Of a DNA stretch of 64,000 nt, positions 1 through 6,987 are shown in pieces. The position numbers were made by a program, and so were the translations under genes. The stretch spans positions 248,001-312,000 of the forward strand of contig CBDCUQ010000001.1 of NCBI GenBank assembly GCA_965222835.1. The letters run 5' to 3'. Position 1 is the first letter of the stretch. Every line of letters starts with the position of its first letter. This DNA comes from CBDCUQ01 sp965222835 (GTDB lineage Bacteria; Pseudomonadota; Alphaproteobacteria; Rhizobiales; Hyphomicrobiaceae). The notes under the pieces were generated by a model. The model saw only the letters and a program-made list of their open reading frames with translations. It was not told where the DNA came from and ran no database searches.

Positions 1-587
1 CCGCCTGGATAATTACAGGGGTTCCTGTCCTGAAATACTTCGTCGAATACGACGAACGCAAAGTCGCTACAGACCAACCCCCTCGCTTCGTCTTGTGTCG
101 CCGATCTAAATGCGCTTATGTAGCGGCTGACACGCAACCATAGTCTCGAAACACCGACACAACGGGCAATAGCGTGATAGTCGTACGGGATACCAATACG
201 GCTCTTTGCCGCCTCGACCAAAGATTCGTACAGCTCCCCGGTGAGACCAGGAAATCTGATGGCCGAAAACGTCATGCCTTCTTCTAGGAAATCGTTAAGG
301 CCATCTTGTCGCACGCCGCCCGAAAATTGAGAATCTAACGATGGTTCCGGCGTCGAGTGAACGACGGCGCTCGACCCAACGTAAATGGCAACGTGCGTGA
401 ATTTTTTGGATGCCGCCGGAAATTCTGAGAACTTATTCTGATAACCGACGATAGCGTTTACGGCCTTGTCGCCGCGAGCTGTCAGTATCAGGTCACCTGG
501 CAGCAGCTTCGCATTGAGCCATGCAAGTGTGGGATTTTCTGAATAGTCCTGTATTTTTCTATTTTTGACAAACACATCGTCGGACAT
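1..587 (-). CDS. Permuted papain-like amidase/peptidase, C-terminus cut by window edge
   Basis: Open minus-strand frame from an ATG at 587 running off the window at base 1, 195 codons seen. It reads MSDDVFVKNRKIQDY at the start. Two catalytic blocks are visible in the order His then Cys: GDLILTARG...FTHVAIYVGSS...VVHSTPEPS (about residues 32-85) and later LVCSDFAFVVFDEV (about 174-187). This His-before-Cys order is the circularly permuted NlpC/P60 (YiiX/YebB-like, papain-fold) arrangement, whose members cleave amide or peptide bonds in cell wall, lipids or proteins. No signal peptide is visible. It lies 45 bp downstream of the small gene at 633-923 on the same strand. The substrate cannot be inferred. 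Confidence 0.7.
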   Translation of the reverse strand, partial: MSDDVFVKNRKIQDYSENPTLAWLNAKLLPGDLILTARGDKAVNAIVGYQNKFSEFPAASKKFTHVAIYVGSSAVVHSTPEPSLDSQFSGGVRQDGLNDFLEEGMTFSAIRFPGLTGELYESLVEAAKSRIGIPYDYHAIARCVGVSRLWLRVSRYISAFRSATQDEARGLVCSDFAFVVFDEVFQDRNPCNYPG

Positions 588-632
588 TCCCTTCCCCCGT
601 CGGAAGGGAGACGTCAATCAATATCCGTGCCA

Positions 633-923
633 CTAGCCAACCTGATGATGCTTGTAGTCAGCATCGCAATCACTTGGCGAAACCGTCGCGCGGAGACCCC
701 GACCGCCTCCCTCGTCTCTTTTAATTTCGACGATCACAGTGTCGGTTGAGTCTGTCACAAAATAGACTCTCTCCCCGACTCGAAACTTGTCGTTTCCAGC
801 CCTGTAAAATGGATATGCTCGATTAGCGGAATCGTCCCAGATTATCACTGTGCCATGGGCAAGATTTCTAATAACCTCGCCCATCCTTCCACTGTTCGCT
901 GACGGGGTTGTCACGTGTATCAT
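633..923 (-). CDS. Small beta-rich protein of unknown function, weak cold-shock-like look
   Basis: 96 aa. The pattern GTVIIWDDS...PFYRAG..KFRVGERVYFVTD...TVIVEIKRD (residues 24-69) alternates hydrophobic residues as in a small five-strand barrel and faintly recalls the cold-shock/OB-fold layout (GTV-x-W, then VGE-x-V-x-F), but the RNA-binding aromatic motifs are not clear. The start ATG at 923 has AAAGG directly against it, which is unusually close; an ATG 13 codons later follows GGAAGG equally closely. It is co-directional with the amidase-like gene downstream and may be its operon partner. I do not recognise the family. Confidence 0.45.
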   Translation of the reverse strand: MIHVTTPSANSGRMGEVIRNLAHGTVIIWDDSANRAYPFYRAGNDKFRVGERVYFVTDSTDTVIVEIKRDEGGGRGLRATVSPSDCDADYKHHQVG

Positions 924-1245
924 CCTTTAGCGACGCCAAGCCCAGCAACTACGGTGAAGTGCGCCGGGCCTTAACGCTATCCTTCCTGTAAAATATAATG
1001 AAAGTGGGGTCAGTTGGCCACACGCCGACCTATTCACACTTCCGAGAGATTCTGCGAACAAAACGCTAACACGGTGTTAACTCCCTAACTTGCCTGATAC
1101 TTTATGCCTTGGCCAGTACCAGCGGAAGTCCGCCGACGGCTTTCAGCCAACCGCCGGCTCCGCTCCCCTTCTCCCCAAATCTTGACCGCCCGACCGCACC
1201 ACGCCACGGTCCCGGCCGGAAAAAACCGCCAAGGCCGACACCACG
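924..1245. other. Intergenic stretch between divergent genes, with a short palindrome
   Basis: No convincing gene. It separates the minus-strand amidase-type pair from the plus-strand BtuF-like gene, so it should hold both promoters. A 13-bp palindrome TAACAC-G-GTGTTA lies at 1067-1079 and could be an operator half-pair. I looked for a cobalamin riboswitch because of the B12-like gene downstream and did not find a B12-box-like segment. Confidence 0.4.
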
Positions 1246-2172
1246 ATGACCCCGCAACGCGTCGTTTCCCTGATTGCCAGCGCCACAGAAACATTGCACG
1301 CCCTCGGATCGGGCGACATGCAAGTCGGCCGCTCACACGAATGCGATTGGCCCGCCAAGGTTCTCGACCTTCCCGACCTGACGCGCGCCAAGTTCAAGGT
1401 CCACGGCGCCACCAGTGCGGAAATCGATCGGTCTGTTGAGGAACTCGTCGAGGAGGGCCTCGCCGTCTACGAAGTCGATGCCGCACAATTGAAGGCCCTC
1501 GCCCCGGACATCATTCTCACCCAGGATCAATGCGAGGTCTGCGCCGTGTCCCTCGCCGACGTCGAACGTGCCGTGTGCTCTTGGACCGACAGCCAGGCCG
1601 CCATCGTGTCCTTACGCCCGCACACCATGCACGACATCTACCAGGACATTGCGCGCATCGCCGACGCCATCGGCAAACCAGAACAAGGCGACACCCTGAC
1701 AGACAAAATACAGGATCGCCTTCAGCAAATAGCCAGCATGACAGAAGGACGGCAAAAACCCCGCCTCGCCTTTATCGAATGGGTCGAGCCGCCCATGTCC
1801 GGCGGCCATTGGATGCCGGAGCTGATTGAAATCGCCGGCGGCGAAAATCTGTTTGGGAAGACGGGCGCCAACTCGCCGTGGATTCAGTGGGACGAGGTCG
1901 CAGCAGCCGATCCCGAAGTCATACTAGTAGCCCCCTGCGGCTACGACGTCGCCACCACTCTCCGCGAAATGGAGCAACTTCGAACCAATACGGTCTGGAA
2001 TAACTTAAGAGCCGTGCGCGAAGGACACGTGTTCGCCGCCGATGGCAATGCCTACTTCAACCGCCCAGGCCCGCGCCTCGTGGAAAGCGCAGAAATCCTC
2101 GCCGAGATCTTGCATCCCGACATGTGTGCGTTCGATCACAAGGGAACGGCCTACGTACCCTGGACGGCATGA
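1246..2172 (+). CDS. Cobalamin/Fe-siderophore binding-protein-like (BtuF-type fold), apparently cytoplasmic
   Basis: 308 aa. The N-terminus RVVSLIASATETLHALGSG...VGRSHECDWP is the signature of the periplasmic-binding-protein class III fold (PF01497, BtuF/FhuD type), and ALAPDIILTQDQCEVCAV matches the second conserved strand. It lacks a signal peptide or lipobox, and no ABC permease or ATPase gene lies nearby. The soluble versions with an SHECD motif are usually annotated as cobalamin-binding proteins of unproven role. Its stop overlaps the start of the SDR gene (ATGA), which implies translational coupling. Ligand specificity is unknown; cobalamin is an inference from the family only. Confidence 0.75.
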   Translation: MTPQRVVSLIASATETLHALGSGDMQVGRSHECDWPAKVLDLPDLTRAKFKVHGATSAEIDRSVEELVEEGLAVYEVDAAQLKALAPDIILTQDQCEVCAVSLADVERAVCSWTDSQAAIVSLRPHTMHDIYQDIARIADAIGKPEQGDTLTDKIQDRLQQIASMTEGRQKPRLAFIEWVEPPMSGGHWMPELIEIAGGENLFGKTGANSPWIQWDEVAAADPEVILVAPCGYDVATTLREMEQLRTNTVWNNLRAVREGHVFAADGNAYFNRPGPRLVESAEILAEILHPDMCAFDHKGTAYVPWTA

Positions 2173-3023
2173 CGGCTGCGGGCTATGCCCCACCCATGAC
2201 CCAACGTTCGATTCTCATAACCGGCTGTTCATCCGGCATCGGCCTGGCGTCAGCAAAGGTTCTCAAAGACCGCGGCTGGCGTGTTCTGGCAACCGCCCGG
2301 CAGCCGGAAGATCTCGCCACGCTGGAACGCGACATCGGCGTTGAGGCCATACACTTGGAACTCGCGGACCCACAATCCATTGCCGCCTGTACCGAAGAGG
2401 CGCTCACACGAACGGACGGCCGTCTCAACGCCCTTTTCAACAATGCGGCGTTTGGACAAGTCGGCGCCGTTGAAGATCTCACCGCCGATGTTCTGCGCCG
2501 GCAAATCGAAGTCAACCTCATCGCCCAACACGACCTCACCCAACGCATCATCCCTGCGATGCGTCGGAACGGTGGCGGCCGAATCGTCCAATGCTCCTCT
2601 GTCCTGGGCCTCGTTTCCGTGCCGTTTCGTGGCGCCTATTGCGCCTCGAAGTTCGCGCTCGAAGCCTTGAGCGATTCGCTCCACCACGAACTCGACGGAA
2701 CTGGCATACACATTTCTATTATCGAGCCCGGACCCATCCGCACGCGGTTCGTCGAACATGCGCTCGCCAACCTCAAGGCCACAGTCGACTTCGACCACTC
2801 GCCCCATGGCGAAACCTATCGTGCGCGGCTTGCGGCGATGGAGCAGGGGGGTAAATCGCTTTTCAAGCTCGAACCGGAATCCGTGGCCTGGAAGTTGGTG
2901 CACGCGGTGGAAAGCAAGCGCCCCAAACGCCGGTACTACGTCACCGTACCGACCTATATTGCAGCTTGGGCGAAAAGACTTCTGCCGCCCACCGCCGCCG
3001 ACTGGATCGTCAAACGCATCTGA
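2169..3023 (+). CDS. Short-chain dehydrogenase/reductase (SDR family)
   Basis: 284 aa from the ATG that overlaps the previous stop; an ATG at 2196 (MTQRSILITG) is an equally likely start because the Rossmann strand begins there. The cofactor loop TGCSSGIG, the NNAAFG motif, the catalytic Ser in QCSSVLG and the YCASK pair (Tyr-x-x-x-Lys) are all present, followed by a PGPIRTRF loop. These make it a classical NAD(P)-dependent SDR oxidoreductase. The basic, hydrophobic C-terminus (AWAKRLLPPTAADWIVKRI) may associate with membrane, as in several sterol/retinol-type SDRs. The substrate is unknown. Confidence 0.85.
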   Translation: MTAAGYAPPMTQRSILITGCSSGIGLASAKVLKDRGWRVLATARQPEDLATLERDIGVEAIHLELADPQSIAACTEEALTRTDGRLNALFNNAAFGQVGAVEDLTADVLRRQIEVNLIAQHDLTQRIIPAMRRNGGGRIVQCSSVLGLVSVPFRGAYCASKFALEALSDSLHHELDGTGIHISIIEPGPIRTRFVEHALANLKATVDFDHSPHGETYRARLAAMEQGGKSLFKLEPESVAWKLVHAVESKRPKRRYYVTVPTYIAAWAKRLLPPTAADWIVKRI

Positions 3024-3063
3024 GCCAATCAATTTCAGGCAGCTTAGGCTTTCCCGTGCACAT

Positions 3064-3128
3064 CCCCCTCCCCTTGATGGGGAGGGGCGAGGGGTGGGGT
3101 GAAGAGACCGGGGGTGGGGCGAAGAGAC
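3064..3128. repeat. G/C-rich hairpin repeat, copy 1a, with internal 20-bp tandem duplication
   Basis: CCCCTCCCC-ttgat-GGGGAGGGG is a perfect 9-bp stem followed by a G-rich tail. The tail unit GGGGTGGGGTGAAGAGAC occurs twice in tandem (3091-3128, second copy with one change). The same unit recurs at 6119-6165 and, inverted, at 3219-3268 and 6380-6433. Confidence 0.75.
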
Positions 3129-3218
3129 AAACGAATTGCTTACGAGAAAAGGGCGTGAAGTTCGGGGCACCGTAGCGACACTGCATCCGATTGCGAACTT
3201 AGCCCCGCACCGACAACG

Positions 3219-3268
3219 CGTGGCGCACTCCCCCCACCCCAACCCCTCCCCACCAGGGGGAGGGGCTT
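3219..3268. repeat. G/C-rich hairpin repeat, copy 1b (inverted relative to 1a)
   Basis: CGTGGCGCACTCCCCCCACC followed by CCAACCCCTCCCCACCAGGGGGAGGGGCTT carries the hairpin CCCCTCCCC/GGGGAGGGG in the opposite orientation to copy 1a. It is nearly identical to the copy at 6380-6433, including the leading GCGTG-CGCACTCCCC. Confidence 0.75.
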
Positions 3269-3628
3269 TTGAGGATGCAGCGCCCACTGCCTACTGCCGA
3301 TGGCCCATTGCCTACCGCCTACGACTTGCGGTCCACAGCCATCGTTTGCTGTCAGGGGTAAAGCGGAATTGAAGCGGACGTCGCCGCGAGGCTCGCTTCT
3401 GACTCGATTCGGAAATCGCCTTCTCGTGACACATTGCGGCGCATCAAAAACACGATCAACATGAAATGCCCCTGGCGGGCTATAATGGGCCGTCGGCCTT
3501 TTGCAGGCTTCTACAGATTTGCGGTTCCGTTTTTTAAATGTTAGACGGTTCGTACTTGTACACTTCAGGTGTCCCTCGTCAGCAATAGTGAGGCAGTTTG
3601 AGACGAATCAGGCTTGGAGGTTTTAATA

Positions 3629-4291
3629 ATGCGCAAGATGGTTTTTGGGTTTCTATTATTGGTAATTTCAATTTACTTTCCACAAATCGCTAAAAGTCAA
3701 TCCAGATGCGAATGCACGTCAAGCAATTGGGTAGGTGATTGCAATGCAAGAATTTCTCTCAAGGGAAACTGGATCAAGCTAAGATCCAGTACAAATCAAT
3801 GCTCTCGAATTCACTGGTATGCAAATGAGGACCCGCAAATTACAATAGTAACTGATGGCAGTGAGTTGGTCGAATGGCTTGGTCAAGATAAGAACCCCAA
3901 CTTATCAATATCGGATTGCAAAATATGTAAGGATCGCAAATATACAGAGAGTAGGTCCAAGCAAGACGGTCAAGAATCTAATCTAGAACAACTATTTTCC
4001 GGAACGTGGCATCACAGTAGCAAAAACGCCGGAAATCTTACGATAGATATTACTGGCGGAAAGCAGTTTCAGCACTCTGCGAGTTATGGAAACAACGGCT
4101 CATGCAAGGACTCTGGAAGCGGCTCTATTCAGAATGGATCCTTTATTGTCAAGACTACCGGAAGCTGCAGGTTCAATATCGGGGCCGGTTCGAGCATTTC
4201 GCGAAATTGGACTTGGAAGTGTTGGTTAGAAGGCCAGAATGTCTTGTTATGCAGTCCGGGCTCCGCCAAACCGATTCGTTACAACAAGTAA
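3629..4291 (+). CDS. AT-rich secreted Cys-rich protein of unknown function
   Basis: 220 aa. The start at 3629 is fixed by TTGGAGG ending 8 bases upstream; a TTG 15 bases earlier lies inside that site. The N-terminus MRKMVFGFLLLVISIYFPQIAKSQS is a signal peptide. The mature part has two halves: a Cys-rich half (CECTSSNW..DC, QCSRIHWYANEDP, DCKICKD) and a beta-rich half (SGTWHHSS..NLTIDITGG..F.HSASYGNNGSCKDSGSGS) with paired Cys that resembles an Ig- or lipocalin-like sheet. Codon use is much more AT-rich than the flanking genes, which points to recent transfer, and it sits beside an IS. I do not recognise the family. Confidence 0.7.
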   Translation: MRKMVFGFLLLVISIYFPQIAKSQSRCECTSSNWVGDCNARISLKGNWIKLRSSTNQCSRIHWYANEDPQITIVTDGSELVEWLGQDKNPNLSISDCKICKDRKYTESRSKQDGQESNLEQLFSGTWHHSSKNAGNLTIDITGGKQFQHSASYGNNGSCKDSGSGSIQNGSFIVKTTGSCRFNIGAGSSISRNWTWKCWLEGQNVLLCSPGSAKPIRYNK

Positions 4292-4488
4292 AAGGACAGG
4301 ACGTTCTCACCTGACCGCTCATGAGATGAGAGGGTGTATCTTAAATTGCAGCCCATCAACCCCCAACTGGACGGATTTTGTAGATATTGCTGATTGAAAT
4401 GGCATGGGTTGCTGCGTGCAGCCTGCTTATTTTTCGATACTCTTTGGGTGCCTGCCCACAATGTAATTATCCAGTTTACATGCGAAAA
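4292..4488. other. AT-richer non-coding stretch between the secreted-protein gene and the IS
   Basis: No gene or clear terminator seen. Composition matches the upstream AT-rich gene rather than the host chromosome, so it probably belongs to the same acquired segment that the IS later entered or arrived with. Confidence 0.4.
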
Positions 4489-5808
4489 TAAAAAATGGCC
4501 CATTTGCTCTTGAATTGAGCGTCGCCATGCTGGCCAAGCAATGTGATGGCTTCGGTGCAGACATTGAACAAACTTCCGCTCTTGATGCTGTGGACGGCTC
4601 CTCCACCGGCATCATTGAGTGCCAAGATGGTTGCTGTTGAAGTCACCATCGAAAGAGGATCCGTCCATGAAAGAGGTTACAACAATTGGGCTGGATACGG
4701 CCAAGTCTGTTTTTCAGGTTCATGGCGTTGATGCCGCGGGCAACGTCATCTTGCGCAAGCAGTTGAAACGGCGCCAGGTTCTATCTTTTTTCAGTAAACT
4801 TCATCCTTGCTTGATTGGTCTGGAAGCCTGTTCGGCGGCGCATCACTGGTCCCGTGAACTGTCCCGGCTGGGGCATGCGGTTCGCCTCATTCCACCGCGC
4901 TATGTCAAGCCGTACGTGAAGAGCCAGAAGAACGATGCAACCGATGCGGAAGCCATCTGTGAAGCGGTGACCCGCCCTAACATGCGCTTTGTGGCGACAA
5001 AGTCGTGTGAACAACAAGCCTTGTTGATGCTCCATCGTACGCGACACCTGCTCATCCGGCAAAGAACAGCAACCATTAATGCCTTGCGCTGTCATCTTGC
5101 CGAGTTCGGTATCGTAGCCGGTGTCGGCCGCAACGGCGTCGAGGCCTTACTCAAAGTGATTACTGATAAGACTGACGCACGCATTCCTGACGTCGCGCGC
5201 GATTGCTTATTCGGCCTTGGAGAGCAACTTGAAAGTATCAAACACCAGGTCCGTGTTCTTGATGCCAAGATCATGGCGGCTCACAGGACCAATGAGCTCA
5301 GTCGCCGACTGGAAGCGATCCCGGGTGTTGGACCGCGCGTCGCAACAGCCCTTGTTGCCAGCATTGCTGATCCCAAAGCGTTCCGGTCTGGGCGGCAGAT
5401 GGCGGCCTGGATCGGGCTTGTTCCCAAACAGAATTCGTCTGGCGGGAAAGACAAGCTCGGTGGTGTTACCAAGGCCGGTGACCGATACTTGCGCTCTATG
5501 CTCATGATAGGTGCGCTGTCGGTCATCAAGCGCGTCAAACAATTAGGATACACACACCGACCATGGCTCGCGGAGCTGATGGCCCGGCGCCCCATCAAGG
5601 TCGCTGCAATTGCTCTCGCCAACAAAATCATCCGCATGGTTTGGGCGATGATGGTGCGTGGTGAAACTTATCGTGAGCCACGGGCTTTGACTGCTTAGAG
5701 AATACAGCAGAGTTCAGGCTCTGTTGTGCAAATTGGGAAGGACAACTGCTTGTAATGCGAAAGCCGGTCGTCTCGGCGATCAGGACACCCCAAATGGGCC
5801 AGAGCATC
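4489..5808 (+). mobile_element. IS110-family insertion sequence, IS1111 group
   Basis: A single transposase gene is framed by a perfect 11-bp inverted repeat: TGGCCCATTTG at 4496-4506 and CAAATGGGCCA at 5791-5801. Subterminal (not terminal) inverted repeats of 11-13 bp are the known hallmark of the IS1111 group within IS110, which lacks terminal IRs. The distance between them (about 1.3 kb) fits the group. The outer ends are set a few bases beyond the repeats and are approximate, because the element makes no clear target duplication here. Confidence 0.75.
4667..5698 (+). CDS. IS110/IS1111-family transposase (DEDD type)
   Basis: 343 aa, intact. The start ATG at 4667 follows AGAGGA at 4653-4658. 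The N-terminal RuvC-like DEDD domain shows TIGLDTAKSVFQVHGVD (first Asp), LIGLEACSAAHHWSREL (Glu) and KNDATDAEAICEA (the D..D pair). The C-terminal Transposase_20 domain shows IPGVGPRVATALVASI, an HhH-like turn, then FRSGRQMAAWIGLVPKQNSSGG with the conserved catalytic-site Ser. All landmarks are present, so the element may be active. It catalyses site-selective insertion through a circular intermediate in known relatives. Confidence 0.93.
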   Translation: MKEVTTIGLDTAKSVFQVHGVDAAGNVILRKQLKRRQVLSFFSKLHPCLIGLEACSAAHHWSRELSRLGHAVRLIPPRYVKPYVKSQKNDATDAEAICEAVTRPNMRFVATKSCEQQALLMLHRTRHLLIRQRTATINALRCHLAEFGIVAGVGRNGVEALLKVITDKTDARIPDVARDCLFGLGEQLESIKHQVRVLDAKIMAAHRTNELSRRLEAIPGVGPRVATALVASIADPKAFRSGRQMAAWIGLVPKQNSSGGKDKLGGVTKAGDRYLRSMLMIGALSVIKRVKQLGYTHRPWLAELMARRPIKVAAIALANKIIRMVWAMMVRGETYREPRALTA

Positions 5809-6030
5809 TTTGAATGCGTGCTTTTGACCGGGACCTGATCTCAGCGGAGAGCATTATGGCCAGCGGCCTCGCTGATATGCCGCATCAACAGGCCGGATAC
5901 ATGGCTGCACCGACCAGCTGAGCAGACAAAAAAGAAAGTCCTTGCCAAACCGGAGCCGTCCATACATGGCCCATCGCTGACCTTTCGTTCCATCGTGCAG
6001 AACGTCCGCTTTAAAGTTTCGAGCCGGCAC

Positions 6031-6087
6031 CAAGAATCTAATCCCGGCCTCCAAAACCTCCCCCATACCTCCTCGATCCCGCCGCAC
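6031..6087 (+). repeat. 57-bp imperfect direct repeat, copy 1
   Basis: Begins CAAGAATCTAATCCCGG and ends CGATCCCGCCGCAC. A same-length copy at 6445-6501 begins and ends identically, with about ten mismatches by eye. The two copies bracket the hairpin-repeat cluster 6119-6433. Confidence 0.65.
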
Positions 6088-6118
6088 GTAGTTGCGCCTA
6101 TGGTGCCGCACTCTGCAC

Positions 6119-6165
6119 ATTCCCCTCCCCTCGATGGGGAGGGGTGCGGGGTGGGGTGATGAGAC
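6119..6165. repeat. G/C-rich hairpin repeat, copy 2a
   Basis: CCCCTCCCC-tcgat-GGGGAGGGG followed by the G-rich tail GGGGTGGGGTGATGAGAC, in the same orientation as copy 1a at 3064. Confidence 0.75.
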
Positions 6166-6230
6166 AGGCGGTCGATCGAAGATGCGAGATGGTGCGTGCC
6201 TTGTCCCGTCGAATCCTGGGCCCGTTGAAC

Positions 6231-6302
6231 CCTGGATCCCGGGGTCAAGCCCCGGGATGACAAATACTAATGTCATCCCGGCATTCAATGCCGGGATCCA
6301 AG
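6231..6302. repeat. Paired palindromic repeat of the CCGGGATGAC type
   Basis: CTGGATCCCGGGGTCAAGCC then CCGGGATGACA (6231-6262) is followed by an inverted partner TGTCATCCCGGCATTCAATG then CCGGGATCCAAG (6271-6302). Each half is itself a hairpin and the two halves are inverted to each other. Such units are frequent as dispersed intergenic repeats in alphaproteobacterial genomes. Confidence 0.7.
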
Positions 6303-6379
6303 GTACCTCCACCGCGACAATCAGAATGCGGGCACGACGCTTACCGCAGTGCTGATTTGAGCGCGGACCCAAGACAGCA

Positions 6380-6433
6380 ACGCGTGACGCACTCCCCCCA
6401 CCCCAACCCCTCCCCGCCAGGGGGAGGGGCTTA
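6380..6433. repeat. G/C-rich hairpin repeat, copy 2b (inverted relative to 2a)
   Basis: Starts ACGCGTGACGCACTCCCCCC and ends CCAGGGGGAGGGGCTTA; almost the same as copy 1b at 3219-3268. Thus both loci carry the unit as an inverted pair. Confidence 0.75.
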
Positions 6434-6444
6434 ACGCTCTATTC

Positions 6445-6501
6445 CAAGAATCTTATCCCCGCTCCCAAAACCCACTTCATACTTCCCCGATCCCGCCGCA
6501 C
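6445..6501 (+). repeat. 57-bp imperfect direct repeat, copy 2
   Basis: Partner of 6031-6087. It begins CAAGAATCTTATCCCC and ends CGATCCCGCCGCAC. Confidence 0.65.
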
Positions 6502-6690
6502 ACGACCAGGGCCCAGGCTCGAGCTGGGAGTTTGGGAGCAGCGGGAGCGTGCCAGATACGCCATGCCCCTTCAGTGGTCATGGGGGCCGCTGCCGGTTGT
6601 GAGGCAACTCACAATCCAACTGCCGTAACGATGCGCGGCAGGGATGGTATGCCAACGGTCCGAAAAGGGGGCCCACCCCCGTTGCACGCG

Positions 6691-6760
6691 ATAGAGCGGT
6701 GAAGGCCGCATCTATCTTTTCTTGTACGAGGCGTCACCGCTCTATCCCCTGTGAGGGGAT
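6691..6760. repeat. Long-armed inverted repeat plus tight hairpin
   Basis: ATAGAGCGGTGA (6691-6702) pairs perfectly with TCACCGCTCTAT (6734-6745) across a 31-nt pyrimidine-rich loop, and the second arm runs straight into ATCCCCT-GTG-AGGGGAT (6744-6760), a 7-bp hairpin. Downstream lies GCTCTTTGACAATCAG. Transcribed, this would make a two-hairpin RNA. No coding frame uses it, and it may be an element end or a structured RNA. Confidence 0.5.
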
Positions 6761-6846
6761 GCTCTTTGACAATCAGAATTGAGATTGCTCCAGCGCATAA
6801 CGAACTTTGGAGCCAATTGCGCATGCCATATCCGCGAAGCGGGCCG

Positions 6847-6987
6847 CAGGCCCGAGCGCACGCGCGGACTTGCCGTGAGCAAAATAGAAACGCGCGCAGG
6901 GTTGGCGTGGCGGCTGCGCGCAAGAAGAAATGGCGCCGCCCCCACGCAGGCCCGAGCGCAAGCGAGGAACAGCCGTGACCGAAAAAA
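6847..6987 (+). repeat. Two related units of a GC-rich repeat about 100 bp apart
   Basis: GCAGGCCCGAGCGCA-GCG-GGA followed by GCCGTGA occurs at about 6847-6880 and again at about 6947-6980. A shorter relative (GCAAGCGAGGAACGGCCGCG) lies at 38220-38240, downstream of carD, so this is a dispersed family. Confidence 0.5.

Larger units (their letters stand above)
3024..3628. other. Non-coding, repeat-bearing stretch
   Basis: No gene seen. It contains the first inverted pair of C/G-rich repeats (3064-3128 and 3219-3268), then shifts abruptly from GC-rich to AT-richer sequence near 3380-3600, just before the AT-rich secreted-protein gene. The composition break suggests the left edge of acquired DNA. 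Confidence 0.5.
5809..6987. other. 1.2-kb gene-free stretch rich in repeats
   Basis: Reading frames here overlap the repeats and show no coding character. It holds the 57-bp direct repeat (6031-6087, 6445-6501), the second pair of G/C-rich hairpin repeats (6119-6165, 6380-6433), a paired CCGGGATGAC-type palindrome (6231-6302), a 12-bp long-armed inverted repeat with an adjoining hairpin (6691-6760) and two related units at 6847-6887 and 6947-6987. The immediate downstream flank of the IS (5809-5990) has no recognised feature. Confidence 0.55.

Noticed and set aside
1246..1300. Possible cobalamin riboswitch before the BtuF-like gene
   Set aside because: No B12-box or pseudoknot-like segment found in 924-1245.
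1104..1439. Plus-strand open frame overlapping the start of the BtuF-like gene
   Set aside because: Out of frame with the conserved gene and rich in Arg/Pro as expected of a shadow frame in GC-rich DNA.
5854..6372. 172-codon minus-strand frame
   Set aside because: It runs through the hairpin and palindromic repeats (translation of repeats, HPGLDPGIQG-type peptides) and has no homology signal.
6734..6780. Candidate CRISPR repeat and leader (TCACCGCTCTATCCCC, CTTTGACAAT)
   Set aside because: The unit occurs once; there is no array of regularly spaced repeats and no cas gene.
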